Below the pieces are notes generated by a model. That model was not told the origin of the DNA, did no database searches, and saw nothing but the letters and a program-made list of their open reading frames with translations. The translations under genes were made by a program, and so were the position numbers. From Crocodylus rhombifer (Eukaryota; Chordata; Crocodylia; Crocodylidae): DNA of 64,000 nucleotides. Within the stretch, counting starts at the first letter, position 1, and each line of letters starts with the position of its first letter. Shown here piece by piece: positions 1-11,044 of the stretch. The stretch is from assembly GCA_038503035.1 (NCBI GenBank), contig JAVSML010000027.1:2040461-2104460 (forward strand), given 5' to 3'.

Positions 1-174
1 GGATTCACCAAGTGCAAGTCGTGTCCGACTATTCTGCCCTGGTGAGGCCACATCTGGATTACTGAAATGGTTTGGGAGTTGGGGCACATGACTTATGAAG
101 AAAGGCTGAGGGAACTGGGTTTATTTAGTTTTCAGAAGAGAAAACTGAGGAGATTTGGTAGCAAACTTTAACTA
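1..174 (+). mobile_element. CR1 LINE, 5' part of a copy split by a nested CR1
   Basis: Non-LTR retrotransposon remnant. The sequence matches the C-terminal ORF2 region seen in the other CR1 copies here: a 'ctggtgaggccacatctggattactg' segment, then 'tatgaagaaaggctgagggaactgggttta'. It stops at 'aactttaacta', where a minus-strand CR1 begins, and the same copy resumes at 567 with 'ctacctgaag'. The 5' side runs off the window. No intact frame remains. Confidence 0.75.
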
Positions 175-566
175 GATTCATAGATTCATAGATGTAGGGT
201 CGGAAGGGACCTTGTAGATCTTCAAGTCCAAACCCCTGCCCTGGGCAGGAGAGAAAACAAGGCTCAAATGACTCCAGCCAGGTAGGCATCAAGCCTCCTC
301 TTAAAGACCCCCTAGGTAGGAGCCATCACCACTTCCCTTGGAAGTTGGTTCCAAATCCTAGCCACCCTGACTGTGGCTGAACATGTCTGAACATCAGAAG
401 GCTGAACAGGTTAAGGTCCTGTAGCCTCTTTTCGTAGGGTCTGCCCTGCTCTCCCTGGATCATGTGGGTGGCCCTCCTCTGGACCTTCTCTATGCTGTCC
501 ATATCCCTCCTGAAGTGCAGCACCCAGAACTGAACACAGTACTCCAACTGTGGCCTGATCATTGTC
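175..566 (-). mobile_element. CR1 LINE 3' end nested inside another CR1
   Basis: A 3' CR1 fragment inserted on the minus strand into the plus-strand CR1 of 1-900. It starts with the reversed tail 'gattcatagattcatagatgtagggtcggaagggacc' and continues into reversed ORF2, with readable protein 'MIRPQLEYCVQFWVLH'. The outer CR1 is cut between 'aacta' and 'ctacctgaag', so a short 'cta' overlap may be the target duplication. 5'-truncation is usual for CR1. Confidence 0.8.
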
Positions 567-900
567 CTACCTGAAGCGTGGTTCCAAAGAGGATGCAGCT
601 AGACTGTTCTCAGTGGTGGCAGATGACAAAACAAGGAGCAATGGTTTCAAGTTGCAGCAAGGGAGGTTTAAGTTGGATATTAGGAAAAACTGTCTCACTA
701 AGCAGATGGTGAAGCACTGGAATAAGTGACCTAGAGAGGTGGTGGAATCTCCATCCTTGGAAGTTTTTAAGGCCTGGCTTGACAAAGTCCTGGCTGGGAT
801 GATCTAGTTGGGGATGGTCCTGCTTTGAGCAGGGGGTTGGTCTAGGTGACCTCCTGAGGTCCCTTCCAGCTCTAATTTTCTACAACTCTATGATTCTAAG
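567..900 (+). mobile_element. CR1 LINE, 3' part of the split copy
   Basis: Continuation of the copy at 1-174. It carries the end of ORF2 ('gttggatattaggaaaaactgtctcac', 'ttggaagtttttaaggcctggcttgac') and the CR1 3' end ('ctgaggtcccttccagctctaattttc' followed by the 'ctatgattctaag' tail). Another CR1 starts at once at 901. Confidence 0.8.
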
Positions 901-1627
901 TGCAAAGTCCTGCACTTAGGATGGAACAATCTTACGCATCAGTACGGGCTGGGGACTGACTGGCTAAACAGCAGATCTGCGGAAAAGGACCTGGAGGTGA
1001 CAGTGGCCAATAAACTGAATATGACCCAGCAGTGTGCCCTTGTTGCAAAGCAGGCTAATGACATACTGGGGTGGATTAGTAGAAGCACTGACATCAGATC
1101 AAAGGAAGTGATCCTTCCCCTCTATTCAGCACTGGGGAGGCCACATTTGGAGTACTGTGTCCAGTTTTGGGCCCCCCACCGGAGAAAGGATGTAGACAAA
1201 TTGGAGAGAGTCCAGCAGAGGGTAACAGAAATGGTTAGGGGGTTGGGGCACATAACTTCTGAGAAGAGGCTAAGGGATTATATAAGGTTTATATAATCTG
1301 GAGAGGAGAAGACTGAGACTAATAGCAGCCTGAAGGGTGGTTTCAAAGGGGATGATGCTAGACTGTTCTCAGTGGTGGCAGGTGACAGAACAAGAATTGG
1401 AAGCAAGGGAAGTTTGGGTTAGATATTAGGAAAAGATTTCTCACTGGGAGGGTAGTAAATAGCTGGAACAGGTTACCATAGAGTTGTGAAATCTCCATCC
1501 TTGGAGGTTTTTAACACCCAACTAGACTAAGCCTTTGCTGGGATGAACTAGTTGGGGATGGTTCTGCTTTGAGCAGGGGTTGTACTAGATGAGCTCCCTT
1601 CCAACCCTAATTTTATATGATTCTAAG
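901..1627 (+). mobile_element. CR1 LINE 3' fragment
   Basis: A second plus-strand CR1 directly behind the first. A degenerate ORF2 C-terminal part is visible at 997-1296 ('[20 protein letters not shown]', 'RRKDVDKLERVQQRVTEMVRG'). The 3' end is at 1590-1627, with the 'atatgattctaag' tail. The frame breaks after 1296. The head-to-tail arrangement could be two independent insertions into a tail or an old partial duplication. Confidence 0.8.
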
Positions 1628-2439
1628 ATGGCTACAGAACAAAATTCACACCACACAGCTGAAGCCACAGTCACAAGCACCCATAAGCCCTTTCCCAAAG
1701 CAAACAAGACTTCCCTTTTCTCCAAAACAGGAGTATTATCTACCTGATTTGCTGACTCCTAGTGGCACCTGCTTCTTCTCAATAAAAAGGAAATAAAACA
1801 GTTTTCCTATCTCACAGAGCTATCACAAAGATAAATTAATTATCTGTTTTTGAGGCAGTTATGTATTACAGTGATGTGCGCTATAGAAAAGGGTGTGAAG
1901 AAATAAATAGTACTCTATTCAGTGTAGAGGCTGGATGGTGTGATGGTAAATAAGGCCTAGGGCCACACACTGAACAAGAAGGATAAAAAGAAACATTGAA
2001 CAGTAGCCTCATTCATTGAACACCATCCATCCTGTACACTGAATGAGGCCAAAGTTCTCTAAAGAAAAAACCTGTACAAACATGTAATTAAAGACTCTAT
2101 CATAATGCATACACATAAGAGAATGCTGGCATTTACAAACTTTCAAGGTACTTTCAAGTCTTTGACTTTGTAAATGTAGGTAGGTTTTTATATGTATTTT
2201 TGTTTAAGTTTATCAAAACTTGGACAAGTGTAATTGATCAAGGGGAATTATACCCAGATATCAAAAACCAGGGATTTTTATGTATTACTGTTTAATGTTG
2301 TAGCACTAGATTACACTATAGTAACACCTGGTTGTTACATTTGATGTAAATGTGTGATGCTTCACTTAAGTAATAGAGCTACATCTACTTTACAGCAGTT
2401 CAGCATCTGGCCCTTTAAGCCCTTAACAAGATTTTAATA
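1628..2439. other. Stretch without recognised features
   Basis: AT-rich sequence with no coding potential and no repeat I can name. Confidence 0.5.
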
Positions 2440-2671
2440 CTAGACATGTGTGTCATCTTAATAATCCTGCAGGCAAGGTTTGAACTGAGCAGGGACAGGC
2501 ACGCTGGGCTAGCAATCTTGCTTGTTTGGAGACTAGCGGCCCCAGAAGGTGTTCTGCTGCTAGTTGTCCCCAGGGAACCAAATGCCCATGTTTATGTGGA
2601 TATGGCCAGAGACTTTACTGTAGAGCTAATTAGGCAAGTCTGCAGTAAACATCTCATGTAGATGTGTCCAG
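2440..2671. mobile_element. Possible MITE with TCTACA-type terminal repeats
   Basis: The right end 'catgtagatgtgtccag' reverse-complements to a form similar to the left end 'ctagacatgtgtgtcat', and to the termini of the better copies at 3098-3262 and 39935-40190. Two short open frames inside (2446-2661, 2662-2883) match no protein I know and are probably chance. The left boundary is uncertain. Confidence 0.3.
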
Positions 2672-3097
2672 CGTGTCCTTTTTTAGTGCCTCCAGTGAAT
2701 GCATTTGAGAGAGTATTACTACTTTTCCTTCATGAGCTTACCTACAGGGAAATAGATATGGTGAGAGTTTCAAAGCCCATGGGTAGGAACCAGTGTTTGA
2801 GAGCCCAGCAGAGTACCCAAGACCCTGTGAGGAGAAAAACCTTATCTTGCAGAGCCCAGCAGGCAATGGGTCTTCTCAGATAGTAGTTTCCATCCTGGCT
2901 GTCTTGGAGCCAGGAATAAGATAGAGCTTAGATACAGCTAGTTATGTTTAGCCCATTTTTTAAAGTTTTGTTTTGTAACTATTAGGTTAAAAACATTTTT
3001 ATTGAGTAAAAATCTAGGTTTATGAATCTGCTGGGGGCCTCAGGCCCATACCTGTTCTGCATTAACAAGACATTTCCAAGAAGGTATCTGAACATCA

Positions 3098-3262
3098 CTG
3101 GATGCATCTACACAAGACCGGCATTACTGTTTAGTAGCGTTCCCTCATCACTTAGTTGCAGTCACGGTTCATGCCACGTGATGCTACTGCACAGTAGTAA
3201 TGAGCTACTTGGCAGTAGTAACTAGCTACTGCGCAGTCAGCATCTCATGTACATGTGGCCAC
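3098..3262. mobile_element. MITE with TCTACA-type terminal inverted repeats
   Basis: A short non-autonomous DNA transposon. The left end 'tggatgcatctacacaag' is matched imperfectly by the reverse complement of the right end, 'tggccacatgtacatgag'. The interior is rich in 'gcagtagtaa' / 'tactgcacagtag' self-complementary motifs. It encodes nothing. The same terminal style recurs at 22773-23813 and 39935-40190, so this is a dispersed family. Confidence 0.5.
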
Positions 3263-4679
3263 TTTGGAGGAGACAAACTTGAGAGGACCAGACTACATGG
3301 TCCTGCATGCTCATATTTTGAAATATGAAACAGGCACAGCCTGTTGTGAATGGTATCCCATTTTGGAACCCCAGTTTCCAGTATGTGTGTGAAAATCGGA
3401 AGTGGTCAGTACTGTTTGCCAGAAAGAGGAAGTTAGCTATGGTAACTGAAGTTAGGCAAGAGGCAGGGCAATATGGCACTTTATAGATTAACTCATGCTT
3501 TTCTGAATGAGTTAGTCTACAAGGTACCACACTGCCCTACCCTTAGTAGTATTTGCTGAAACTGACAAATACTAAAAGAATTTGGAATTTAGAGAATCAA
3601 AATAATTTTACACTGTTTTCAGGCCTAAATCTATGGCGAAGAATCATGTGAGTCAGTTCCCTGCATAGAAAAGACCTGTGCTCTACAGTAGTTTCTCAAA
3701 GGTTTTATTTAACCTTCTGTTACGAACCTCTAGAGATGCTGCTTTAATTACCTTCAGGATAGGTATTTCCATCAGCTCATTGCCCTTGTGGCTTACATTT
3801 TGTTTCTAATGTCATATCAACATTTTTTCTCTTTTGTGTCAAGCCCTTGCTCTTTGCCATGCCATTTTTGATTAATAATCTTGATTAATAATCTCTCCTC
3901 CATCTTTTACTATTGCCATTCAAATATTTACAGACTACTATCATATCCTCATATTTTACTTTTTTCACAGTTATGCCGACACAGTTCCTTTAGCCTCCAA
4001 CAACAAAGATAACACTTCTAATACTTTTTGCATTATTCCCTCGGTTCTCTCTAGCAGAGGTGCTGTACACAATCGTAGAATAAACAGTCCTATTCATTTG
4101 CAGAACAAAAACACAAGCAAAATAAAAATCTGCATAACTGCATAAACTGACCTCTCAAAACTTTAATGTTTGATTACAATAAGAAAATATTAAATGAATA
4201 ATAATTTAGAACAACTCTAAACATCAGCAGAATACAAATGAAAATCAGAATGATTTTAATTAATATCTCCTTATATTCCAGAATAGCTTTGCTACTTGAG
4301 CAATTTCATTAAATTAAAACTTGTGCCCAATATGTATTTATCCGTCACCCCATGTCCCTGGTTTACATTATTGTTCTGCATGCAGAATTGTCCTTTGATT
4401 TCATGCCAGATAGTATTTTACTCCATGAATATTATTTTGCATTTATCCACACAAAATCTTATTAATTTCAGGATTGCTGAGCACCTCTGATGTTCACTGT
4501 TTCCAGACCTTCACATTTTGGTATACATGCATTTAAATGTATAGTTTTAATCGTCATTTTGCATCAATAAGGTGAATTCTTGACTTTAAAGAGCTGATTT
4601 TAAAAGATGCCAAGTAGCAAGTAGCTGTCCTTCTCCTTGACTACATTGTTATTTGCCAGGAGAGAATAAATGATGTTTT
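3263..4679. other. AT-rich stretch, nothing recognised
   Basis: Open frames are short and without similarity to known families. The sequence is AT-rich, without clear repeats. Confidence 0.5.
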
Positions 4680-4945
4680 TGGTTTGCTGAATTGTAAGTC
4701 AACCCAAAATAATGTCTTTCGTTTTCCTGCTGAAAGGAAAAAACTGAAAATAAAATATTTTGTGTCAAACAAAATATTTAATTCAACCCACGACAAAACA
4801 TTTTGTTTCATTTTCAGGGCTATTTTTACCATTGTTTTTTACAGTAAATGGAAGTATACTTTGAAATGAAATGTCATGTCAAAATGAAAAATCAAAACAA
4901 TTTGTTTAGAAAATGTCAAAATAAAATGTTTCAACTATTTACATT
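4680..4945. repeat. AT-rich self-similar segment
   Basis: Variants of 'aaacattttgtttcatttt' and its complement ('aaatgaaatgtcatgtcaaaatga') alternate through this stretch, so it can fold on itself. It may be a decayed AT-rich MITE; a related word mix appears near 25500-25590. No boundaries or target duplication could be fixed. Confidence 0.3.
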
Positions 4946-5967
4946 TTTAGAGCTGAAACAATTCAGTGCATTTACATGGTTTTTTCTAGTTGATCTGGAC
5001 ATGGGGTTTTTTTTGCACAACTAGCAGAGAGCAGTATTACCTGTCCCTGTAGTGACAGAGTTCTTCTGGCTGACCTCAGTGCATGGGCACCGTAGGAGAC
5101 TGGGGAGAGAAAGCTCTTCGTGCCCTCAGTCATGCAGGCCAGAGCACTAGATTTTAACTAATGAATTCTGAGCCCATAGCTGATGTATGTTGTGCCATAC
5201 TGTTGTTGTTATTTCCCTCCAACCTAGCGAAGCACAGTACTATTAAAAATTACTTTTAGATTAGCACCAATAAGGAATAACCTACGTTATATAGGAAAAT
5301 TTAGCTTCTTCTTTAATATAGGGGTAAAAGCTGGATCACAGCGAATAGGTCATTTGTTTAATGACATTTTAGACATGGTTACATGGGTAGAAAACTCAGC
5401 TTAAGCATCATCCCGGCACTCTTCTACCTACAATTAGAACATTATGCCCTTAACTTCCTGATAAGATAGGTTTTCAAAGGTCTCTCCTGGGAATCAAAAC
5501 GGTAATTACCCATTCATCAGGCTTGAGAGGTATGAGCTCTAGTTTTTATATAGAGCTCATTAAAATAGATTTGGAAGATAAATGCAAATATAGGAAGAGG
5601 TGGGAAGAATCCCTAGGTAGAGAGATTTCATTCAAACAGTGGTTCTCATTTGGCATAGGGCAACTACTTCTTTCACACATGTTGTTATTAAAAAAGCCAT
5701 CATAAAGTGATGTTCAAAATGGTTTTACCTTTTCATATATAAAGAAAATGTATACTGGATTTTCTTATTCTGGTTGGAGAGGATGGGTAGAAATGAGTGG
5801 AACTATTTCCACATTTGATGGGAAAGTTCCAAGCTAAAACTGCACCAGCACGGAGTTCACAATTTAGCATGTGGAATTCTGCTTTACCTTTGGCAAGCTA
5901 GGGCATTCTTAATATTTTCAGGCACTGTCTCTGGTAGTGGGTGATGATTTCTTGTGTGGCTTTAATA
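4946..5967. other. Stretch without recognised features
   Basis: No coding similarity and no repeat family recognised. Confidence 0.5.
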
Positions 5968-6096
5968 ACAGTTTAGACAAACACTTCTAAAGGACAGCTT
6001 AGATATAGGCATGATCCTGACTTGAGCAATGGTTTGGACTAGATGGCCTCCTAAGGTCCCTTTCAGCCCTATTTTTCTGATTCTGTGATTCTATAA
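5968..6096 (+). mobile_element. CR1 LINE 3' terminal fragment
   Basis: Only the last ~130 bp of a CR1 remain: 'gtttagacaaacacttctaaag', 'ggtttggactagatggcctcctaaggtccctttcagcc', then the 'ctgattctgtgattctat' tail. Strong 5' truncation is typical. Confidence 0.75.
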
Positions 6097-6495
6097 TTCA
6101 TTAATATCAGGTAGCCTCTTCACTTTGGGACGTACAGCAAGAAAACACTCATTCACAAAACCATTTAGATTTGTTTTATGGGTCATATCTTCTGGTCTGA
6201 CTGATCATGATGTAAAACTAAAGGAGACTGGCACGAGGAGTACTGTTAAATCCCCAAGTTCATTGATGCAGAACATTTGGCCATAGTTTTATCAGATATA
6301 GTGTGGAATTCTATTACTTTTTATATGCCTAAATGACTGTTTTCCAGCCACATATATAGCACTTTGGGCACTAACAAAACATTTATGATTCTATTGTCTT
6401 TGCAGCATGGATGTATTAAGCATCCACATGACTACTGAGCATGGGCAGTGGGCTTTACAATGGCTGGGTTTGTATGCATGTACATAGCCATATAT

Positions 6496-7250
6496 AGATT
6501 CAGAGATTCATAGATGTTAGGTTCAGAAGGGACCTCAATAGATCATCGAGTCCGACTCCTTGCATAGGCAGGAAAGAGTGCTGGGTTCAGATGACCCCAG
6601 CCAGGTGCTCATCCAACCTCCTCTTGAACACCCCAAGGGTAGGGGAGAGTACTATCTCCTTTGGGAGCCCATTCCAGATTTTGGCCACTCTAACTGTGAA
6701 GAAGTTCTTCCTGATGTCCAGTCTAAATCTGTTCTCTGCTAGCTTATGGCCATTATTTCTTGTGACCCTCAGTGGTGCCTTGGTGAGCAGAGCCTCACCA
6801 ATTCCCTTGAGTGCCCCCATGATGAATTTATAGGCAGCCACAAGGTTGCCTCTCAACCTTCTCTTGTGGAGGCTGAAGAGGTCCAAGTGCCCTAGTCTCT
6901 CCTCATAGGACTTGGCCAGAAAGCCCTTAACCATATGAGTGGCCCTTCTCTGGACCCTATACAGGTTATCCACATCCCTCTTGAAGTGCGGGACCCAAAA
7001 CTGCACGCAGTATTCCAACTGTGGCCTGACCAGTGCCCAACAGAGGGGAAGTATCACCTCCTTGGCTCTGTTTGTCATGCATCTGCTGATGCATGATAGA
7101 GTGCAGTTAGCTTTGCTGATGATTTTGTCACACTGATGACTCATATTCATCTTGGAGTCCACTAGGACTCCGAGATCTCTTTCCACTTCCATGCTACTGA
7201 GCAGGTCATTTCCTAGGCAGTAGATACACTACACATTTTTCCTTCCTAGT
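6496..7250 (-). mobile_element. CR1 LINE fragment A, with ORF2 C-terminal remnant
   Basis: Minus-strand CR1 with its 3' tail at the left ('agattcagagattcatagatgttag') and a 201-residue open frame at 6587-7192, the C-terminal part of ORF2 after the RT palm. Visible motifs are 'VERDLGVLVDSKMNMSHQC', '[20 protein letters not shown]' and 'RFRLDIRKNFFTVRVAKIWN'. The uninterrupted frame shows it is one of the less decayed copies. It lacks all of the endonuclease and most of the RT, so it cannot be active. Confidence 0.85.
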
Positions 7251-7746
7251 TTCGTAATTTCATAGTTCCTGACTGCATCCCCACACTGCCGGCCCATGTT
7301 CATCTTGGCATCAATGATGACTCCAAGATCTTTTTCTGCCTCTGCACTGACAAGAACGGAGTTTCCCAGCCTGTAGGTATGCTGCTGGTTCTTCCTCCCC
7401 AGGTCCATCATCTTGCACTTGCCAGTGTTGAAACCCATCCTGTTCGCATTCACTCATCCTTGTAACCTGTCTAGGTCCGATTGCAACCTATTCCTCCCAT
7501 CTAGCAGGCCGACATCCCCCCACATCTTAGTGTCATCAGCAAATTTGAACACAGTGCTTTTTACCCGCCTTGTCCAAGTCACTGATGAAGATGTTACAGT
7601 ACAGGCTTGAGGACTGAGCCCTGGGGGACCCCACTGCCCATATCCCTCCAGGTCAAAAAAGACCCATCCACCACCACTCTCTGGGTGAGGCCCTCCAGCC
7701 AGTTAGCGACCCATTTGATTGTGTAGGTGTCGACACCACAGTCCCC
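7251..7746 (-). mobile_element. CR1 LINE fragment B (internal)
   Basis: An internal ORF2 piece without a 3' tail, abutting fragment A. Coding motifs on the minus strand include 'EKDLGVIIDAKMNMGRQC' at its 3' side, repeating a segment already present in A. It then runs upstream to the 'GVPQGS'-proximal region near 7640-7700. The overlap with A shows they are separate fragments and not one element. Confidence 0.7.
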
Positions 7747-8138
7747 CAATGCACTTGGCACTTCTTCTTGTTAGATTGCATTCTATTCTTTTCTGCCCAT
7801 TTGTCCAACCTGTCCAGGTCCGCCTGCAGTTGTTCCCTGCCTTCTGGTGTGTCAACTTCTCCCCTCAGTTTTGTATCATCCACAAACTTGGACAGGGTAC
7901 ACTTCGCTCCCTTGTCCAAGTCACTGATGAAGACATTGAAGAGTATCGGTCCAAGGACCAAGCCCTGCAGGACCCCACTGCCCACATGCTTCCAGTTCGA
8001 TACTGACCCATCCACCACCACTCTCTATGCATGACCCTCTAGGCAATTTGCCACTCACCAGACTGTGTAATCATCCAAGTCACAGCCTCTTAATTTGTTC
8101 ACCAGTATGGGGTGAGATACTGTATCGAAGGCTCACAT
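7747..8138 (-). mobile_element. CR1 LINE fragment C (RT palm region)
   Basis: The open frame at 7653-8021 crosses the B/C junction. Fragment C itself holds the RT core: '[23 protein letters not shown]' (GVPQG-type motif) and '[10 protein letters not shown]', where the catalytic YADD is altered to FVDD, then '[21 protein letters not shown]'. It ends where a different LINE begins at about 8139. Confidence 0.75.
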
Positions 8139-9930
8139 AAGCTTGTTGTTGTTTGTCCTGCATGGATGAAGATGACTGCATCCAGCAGAGGGGAAGAAGA
8201 GAGACAAGAAATTGGAAAGAAACAGAGAGGGAGAAAAGAAAAAAGGAGAAAAAAAGAAAAAGGAAAAAAGAGAGAGAGGAAAGAGAAAGGAGTGGAGGCA
8301 AGGTCGCGTGGATACATAAGTGACTTATAAGCCTGATCTTTGCCTTGAACAATCTGCTGCAGCAGACACAGGAAAGCGATGAGGGCTGTGTATGAAAAGT
8401 CTGTTTTCCTGGCCATGCGTTTCTTTATTGCTTCTGTGTGTTGCTGTTCAAAGGCCAGTGCTCCATTCTGGATTGATGACCTCCAGGGTGGACGGTTGCA
8501 AATGATTTGCTCCCACAACTCCAAGTTAGTGCTAAAACTCTTTAGAGACACCTTTAGGGTGTCCTTGTACTGCTTCTTTGGTGCACCATAGAAGCGTATT
8601 CCATTTGACAGTTTGCCATAGATTTTCTTTGGCAGTAAAGTGTTGAGCATTCTTAAAAGATGGCCTGCCTGTCTTAGCTGCATTAGCTTCAGTAGAATGT
8701 GAATAGAGGGGAGAGCACCTCAGTGTTCAGAATCTTGTCCTGCCACTTGATCCTTAGTATCTTTTGCAGGTAACACAGGTGGAAGTGGTTTATTTTCTTG
8801 ACATGACACTGGTAGACGGTCCAGGTTTCACAGATGTAAAGAAGGGTTGGGAGAATGATGGCTTTGTAGACCTTCAGTTTTGTTGACATTCCAAAGCCTC
8901 TGCAGTCCCAGACTGAAATACAGAGTCTGCTGAAGGGCACGCTAGCTTTCATTAGTCTTATGTTGACTTTGTCATTGATGTGGACAGCATGAGAGAGCAT
9001 GTTGCCTACATAAAGAAACTTGTTGACCATTGACAGCTGTTGGCCTTTAACTGAGATGTGTGGTTCCTGGGATGTTGTGCCAGGTGCAGGTTGAAACATC
9101 ACTTTTGTCTTCTTTGTGTTAATAGTGACTCCAGAGTTGTTGCAGCTGATGAGAATAGGTCCATGGATTGTTGCATGTCAGCCTGTGAGCCTGTGCATAA
9201 TGCACAGCTGTTAGTGAGGAGGCAGTCGTGGAGCATAGCTGTCTCACTTGAAGCCTGTACAGATTGAAGATGTCTCCATCAAAATGGTACCCAATCCCCA
9301 TAACAAGGTCATTGTCTTGGAAGGCATCTGACATCATGGCAGAGAAAACCATGCTGAAGAGGGTAGGTGTGAGCACACAGCCCTGCTTGATGCTATTTGT
9401 GACAGGAAAGGTGTCAGAACATTCACCGTTTGCAAGGAAGTGCAACATCATGCTGTCATCAAACTACCAAACCATACTGGTGAATTTTCCAGGGCATCTA
9501 TACTTCTTCATGATTTCCCAGAGGCCTTTGTAGTTCACCGTGTTGAAGGCTTTGATTAGATTGACAAATATGGCACTTTTCTTGAAGCTGCCGGGCCACA
9601 AACACCATATTGGTGGTTCCGCATCCTTTTCTGAAGTTGCATTGACTCTCAGGCAGTAGGTTGTTTAGATGTTCAGTCAGATGGTTGAGGAGGACTCTCA
9701 TGAGTATCCTGCTGGCAGTTGAGAGGAGAGAGATGCCCCTGTGGTTGTCAGAGAGTTTCCTCTCGTACAGGTGGATGATGGAGGCATCCTTGAATTCCTG
9801 AGGGACTACCTCCCTTGCCCACATACTGCAGAAAATCTTGGTTAGTTTCTCTGTGAGGTCATGACCACCTGTTATGATGTTTTGCTTATATTGTACAAAA
9901 GTGAGAGGAAAATGTGGCCTTTCCATGATT
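8139..9930 (-). mobile_element. 5'-truncated non-CR1 LINE (unassigned clade)
   Basis: Four broken minus-strand frames read in order as one ORF2. RT fingers lie at 9498-9926 ('ASIIHLYERK', 'DNHRGISLLS', 'LLPESQCNFRKGCGTTNMVF'). The palm is at 9119-9451 ('NSIKQGCVLTPTLFSMVFSAM'). The post-RT region is at 8689-9102 ('ICETWTVYQ', 'ILRIKWQDKILNTEV') and 8400-8683. These motifs belong to a widespread animal LINE type distinct from CR1; I cannot place it securely (RTE-X/Nimb-like are options). The endonuclease is missing. The 3' UTR contains a long polypurine run, and the 3' end abuts CR1 fragment C. Confidence 0.8.
8187..8297 (+). repeat. Polypurine (GA) tract
   Basis: About 110 bases, nearly all A and G on the plus strand ('gagagacaagaaattgg', 'gaaaaaaggagaaaaaaag', 'agagagagaggaaagag'). 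It lies in the 3' UTR side of the LINE. Such tracts can form triplex structures and mutate by slippage. Confidence 0.8.
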
Positions 9931-10045
9931 TAGCTCTAAGAGCTGAGTGGTTAGGGTACTCATGTAAGATAAATTGTAGAAGGGGTTTGAACTTGTGTGT
10001 TTCTCACTTTCTAATAGAGTGCTCTAACCACCATGGTGCAGATCA
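9931..10045. repeat. tRNA-like palindromic repeat
   Basis: The left side 'gagctgagtggttagggtactc' resembles a tRNA 5' half (A-box area), followed by 'ggtttgaacttg' (degenerate B box). The right side 'gagtgctctaaccacc' is the reverse complement of the same tRNA-like start. The unit therefore carries tRNA-like arms in both orientations, as in foldback SINE-like repeats of reptiles. Not a functional tRNA. Confidence 0.45.
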
Positions 10046-11044
10046 GGTATTATCCAGTCTCTTCTTCTGCCCACCGTTTGAAGGTGAGCCACTGCACCAT
10101 TTATTTTAGGGAGGGTGGTAGAATAAGAAAGTTTATATCCTCTTGCAAACAAGGATCCAAACTAGAATCCAGGCCCACCCTTCCTTCAAGGGTAAGATCT
10201 ATCTCATTTAGCCTCACACCATCTGGCTTGCTTGGTTCCTCTTGGCCCCTCATCTCTGTGTCTCATCTGCCCAGGAAACCAGCTTCAGAAGAAGTACTGG
10301 AAAGAGGACCAGATAATACCTATTCTGTAGTGTGAGGTTTAGAATACTGAGCTAGGATGTCAGAGGTATACATTTTAAAATCCTTTCTTAGACAAGTGCC
10401 CTGACCTATTAGGGCTGAAACAGGGGAGGGCCCTCCTCTTCTGGTATTTAACACACATTATTCATGAGCTTTTCTATGACTCAGTTTTGTGACTTGGACA
10501 TCTGTAGTGTGTGTGCATACATATGTGTGTAACTGCTTGACCAGTGCAGAGCTTACTGTGCATGCTCAGTATATGCATGTACACATATGAATCTATGTTG
10601 CCTGGGTAAAAGAGGATAGTAGAAATAAAAACTGTGTGTGAGTGCCAAAAACACCATCTACATGACTAGAAAACTGACATTTAAGGTGTACAATGCATAA
10701 TAGAATTATGCCTATATTGTCCATTCACCAGGACTTGTGGATGGTATCTATTTTATAGTATAGTTTCTAATGTTCTATGCAAACTATTTTTAAATTTGTC
10801 ATATAGTAGTTTTTAAGGAACATGTGTTGTCTCTGCTCCAGAGACATCATCTCATTGTAGTAGGATGAAGATTTTACCTTTAATATTGTGTTCATTTTAT
10901 GAAGTCTACAAACATACGTCTATATTAAAGACCAAAATTACATGTGTGTGTGCACTCACAGACATGTAGCAATGTGCTGTCTACTTAAGAGTTTTTTAGT
11001 ATGTTGTTATCTACTAGTTGATTCATAGGTGGGAAAAATCGTCA
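10046..11044. other. Stretch without recognised features
   Basis: Possibly the remainder of the tRNA-like repeat up to about 10330, then AT-rich sequence. No coding similarity seen. Confidence 0.4.

Noticed and set aside
8112..8330. Lys/Glu/Arg-rich open frame
   Set aside because: Translation of the polypurine tract; low-complexity artefact.
9931..10045. Functional tRNA gene
   Set aside because: The B box is degenerate, no cloverleaf can be closed, and the unit is palindromic.
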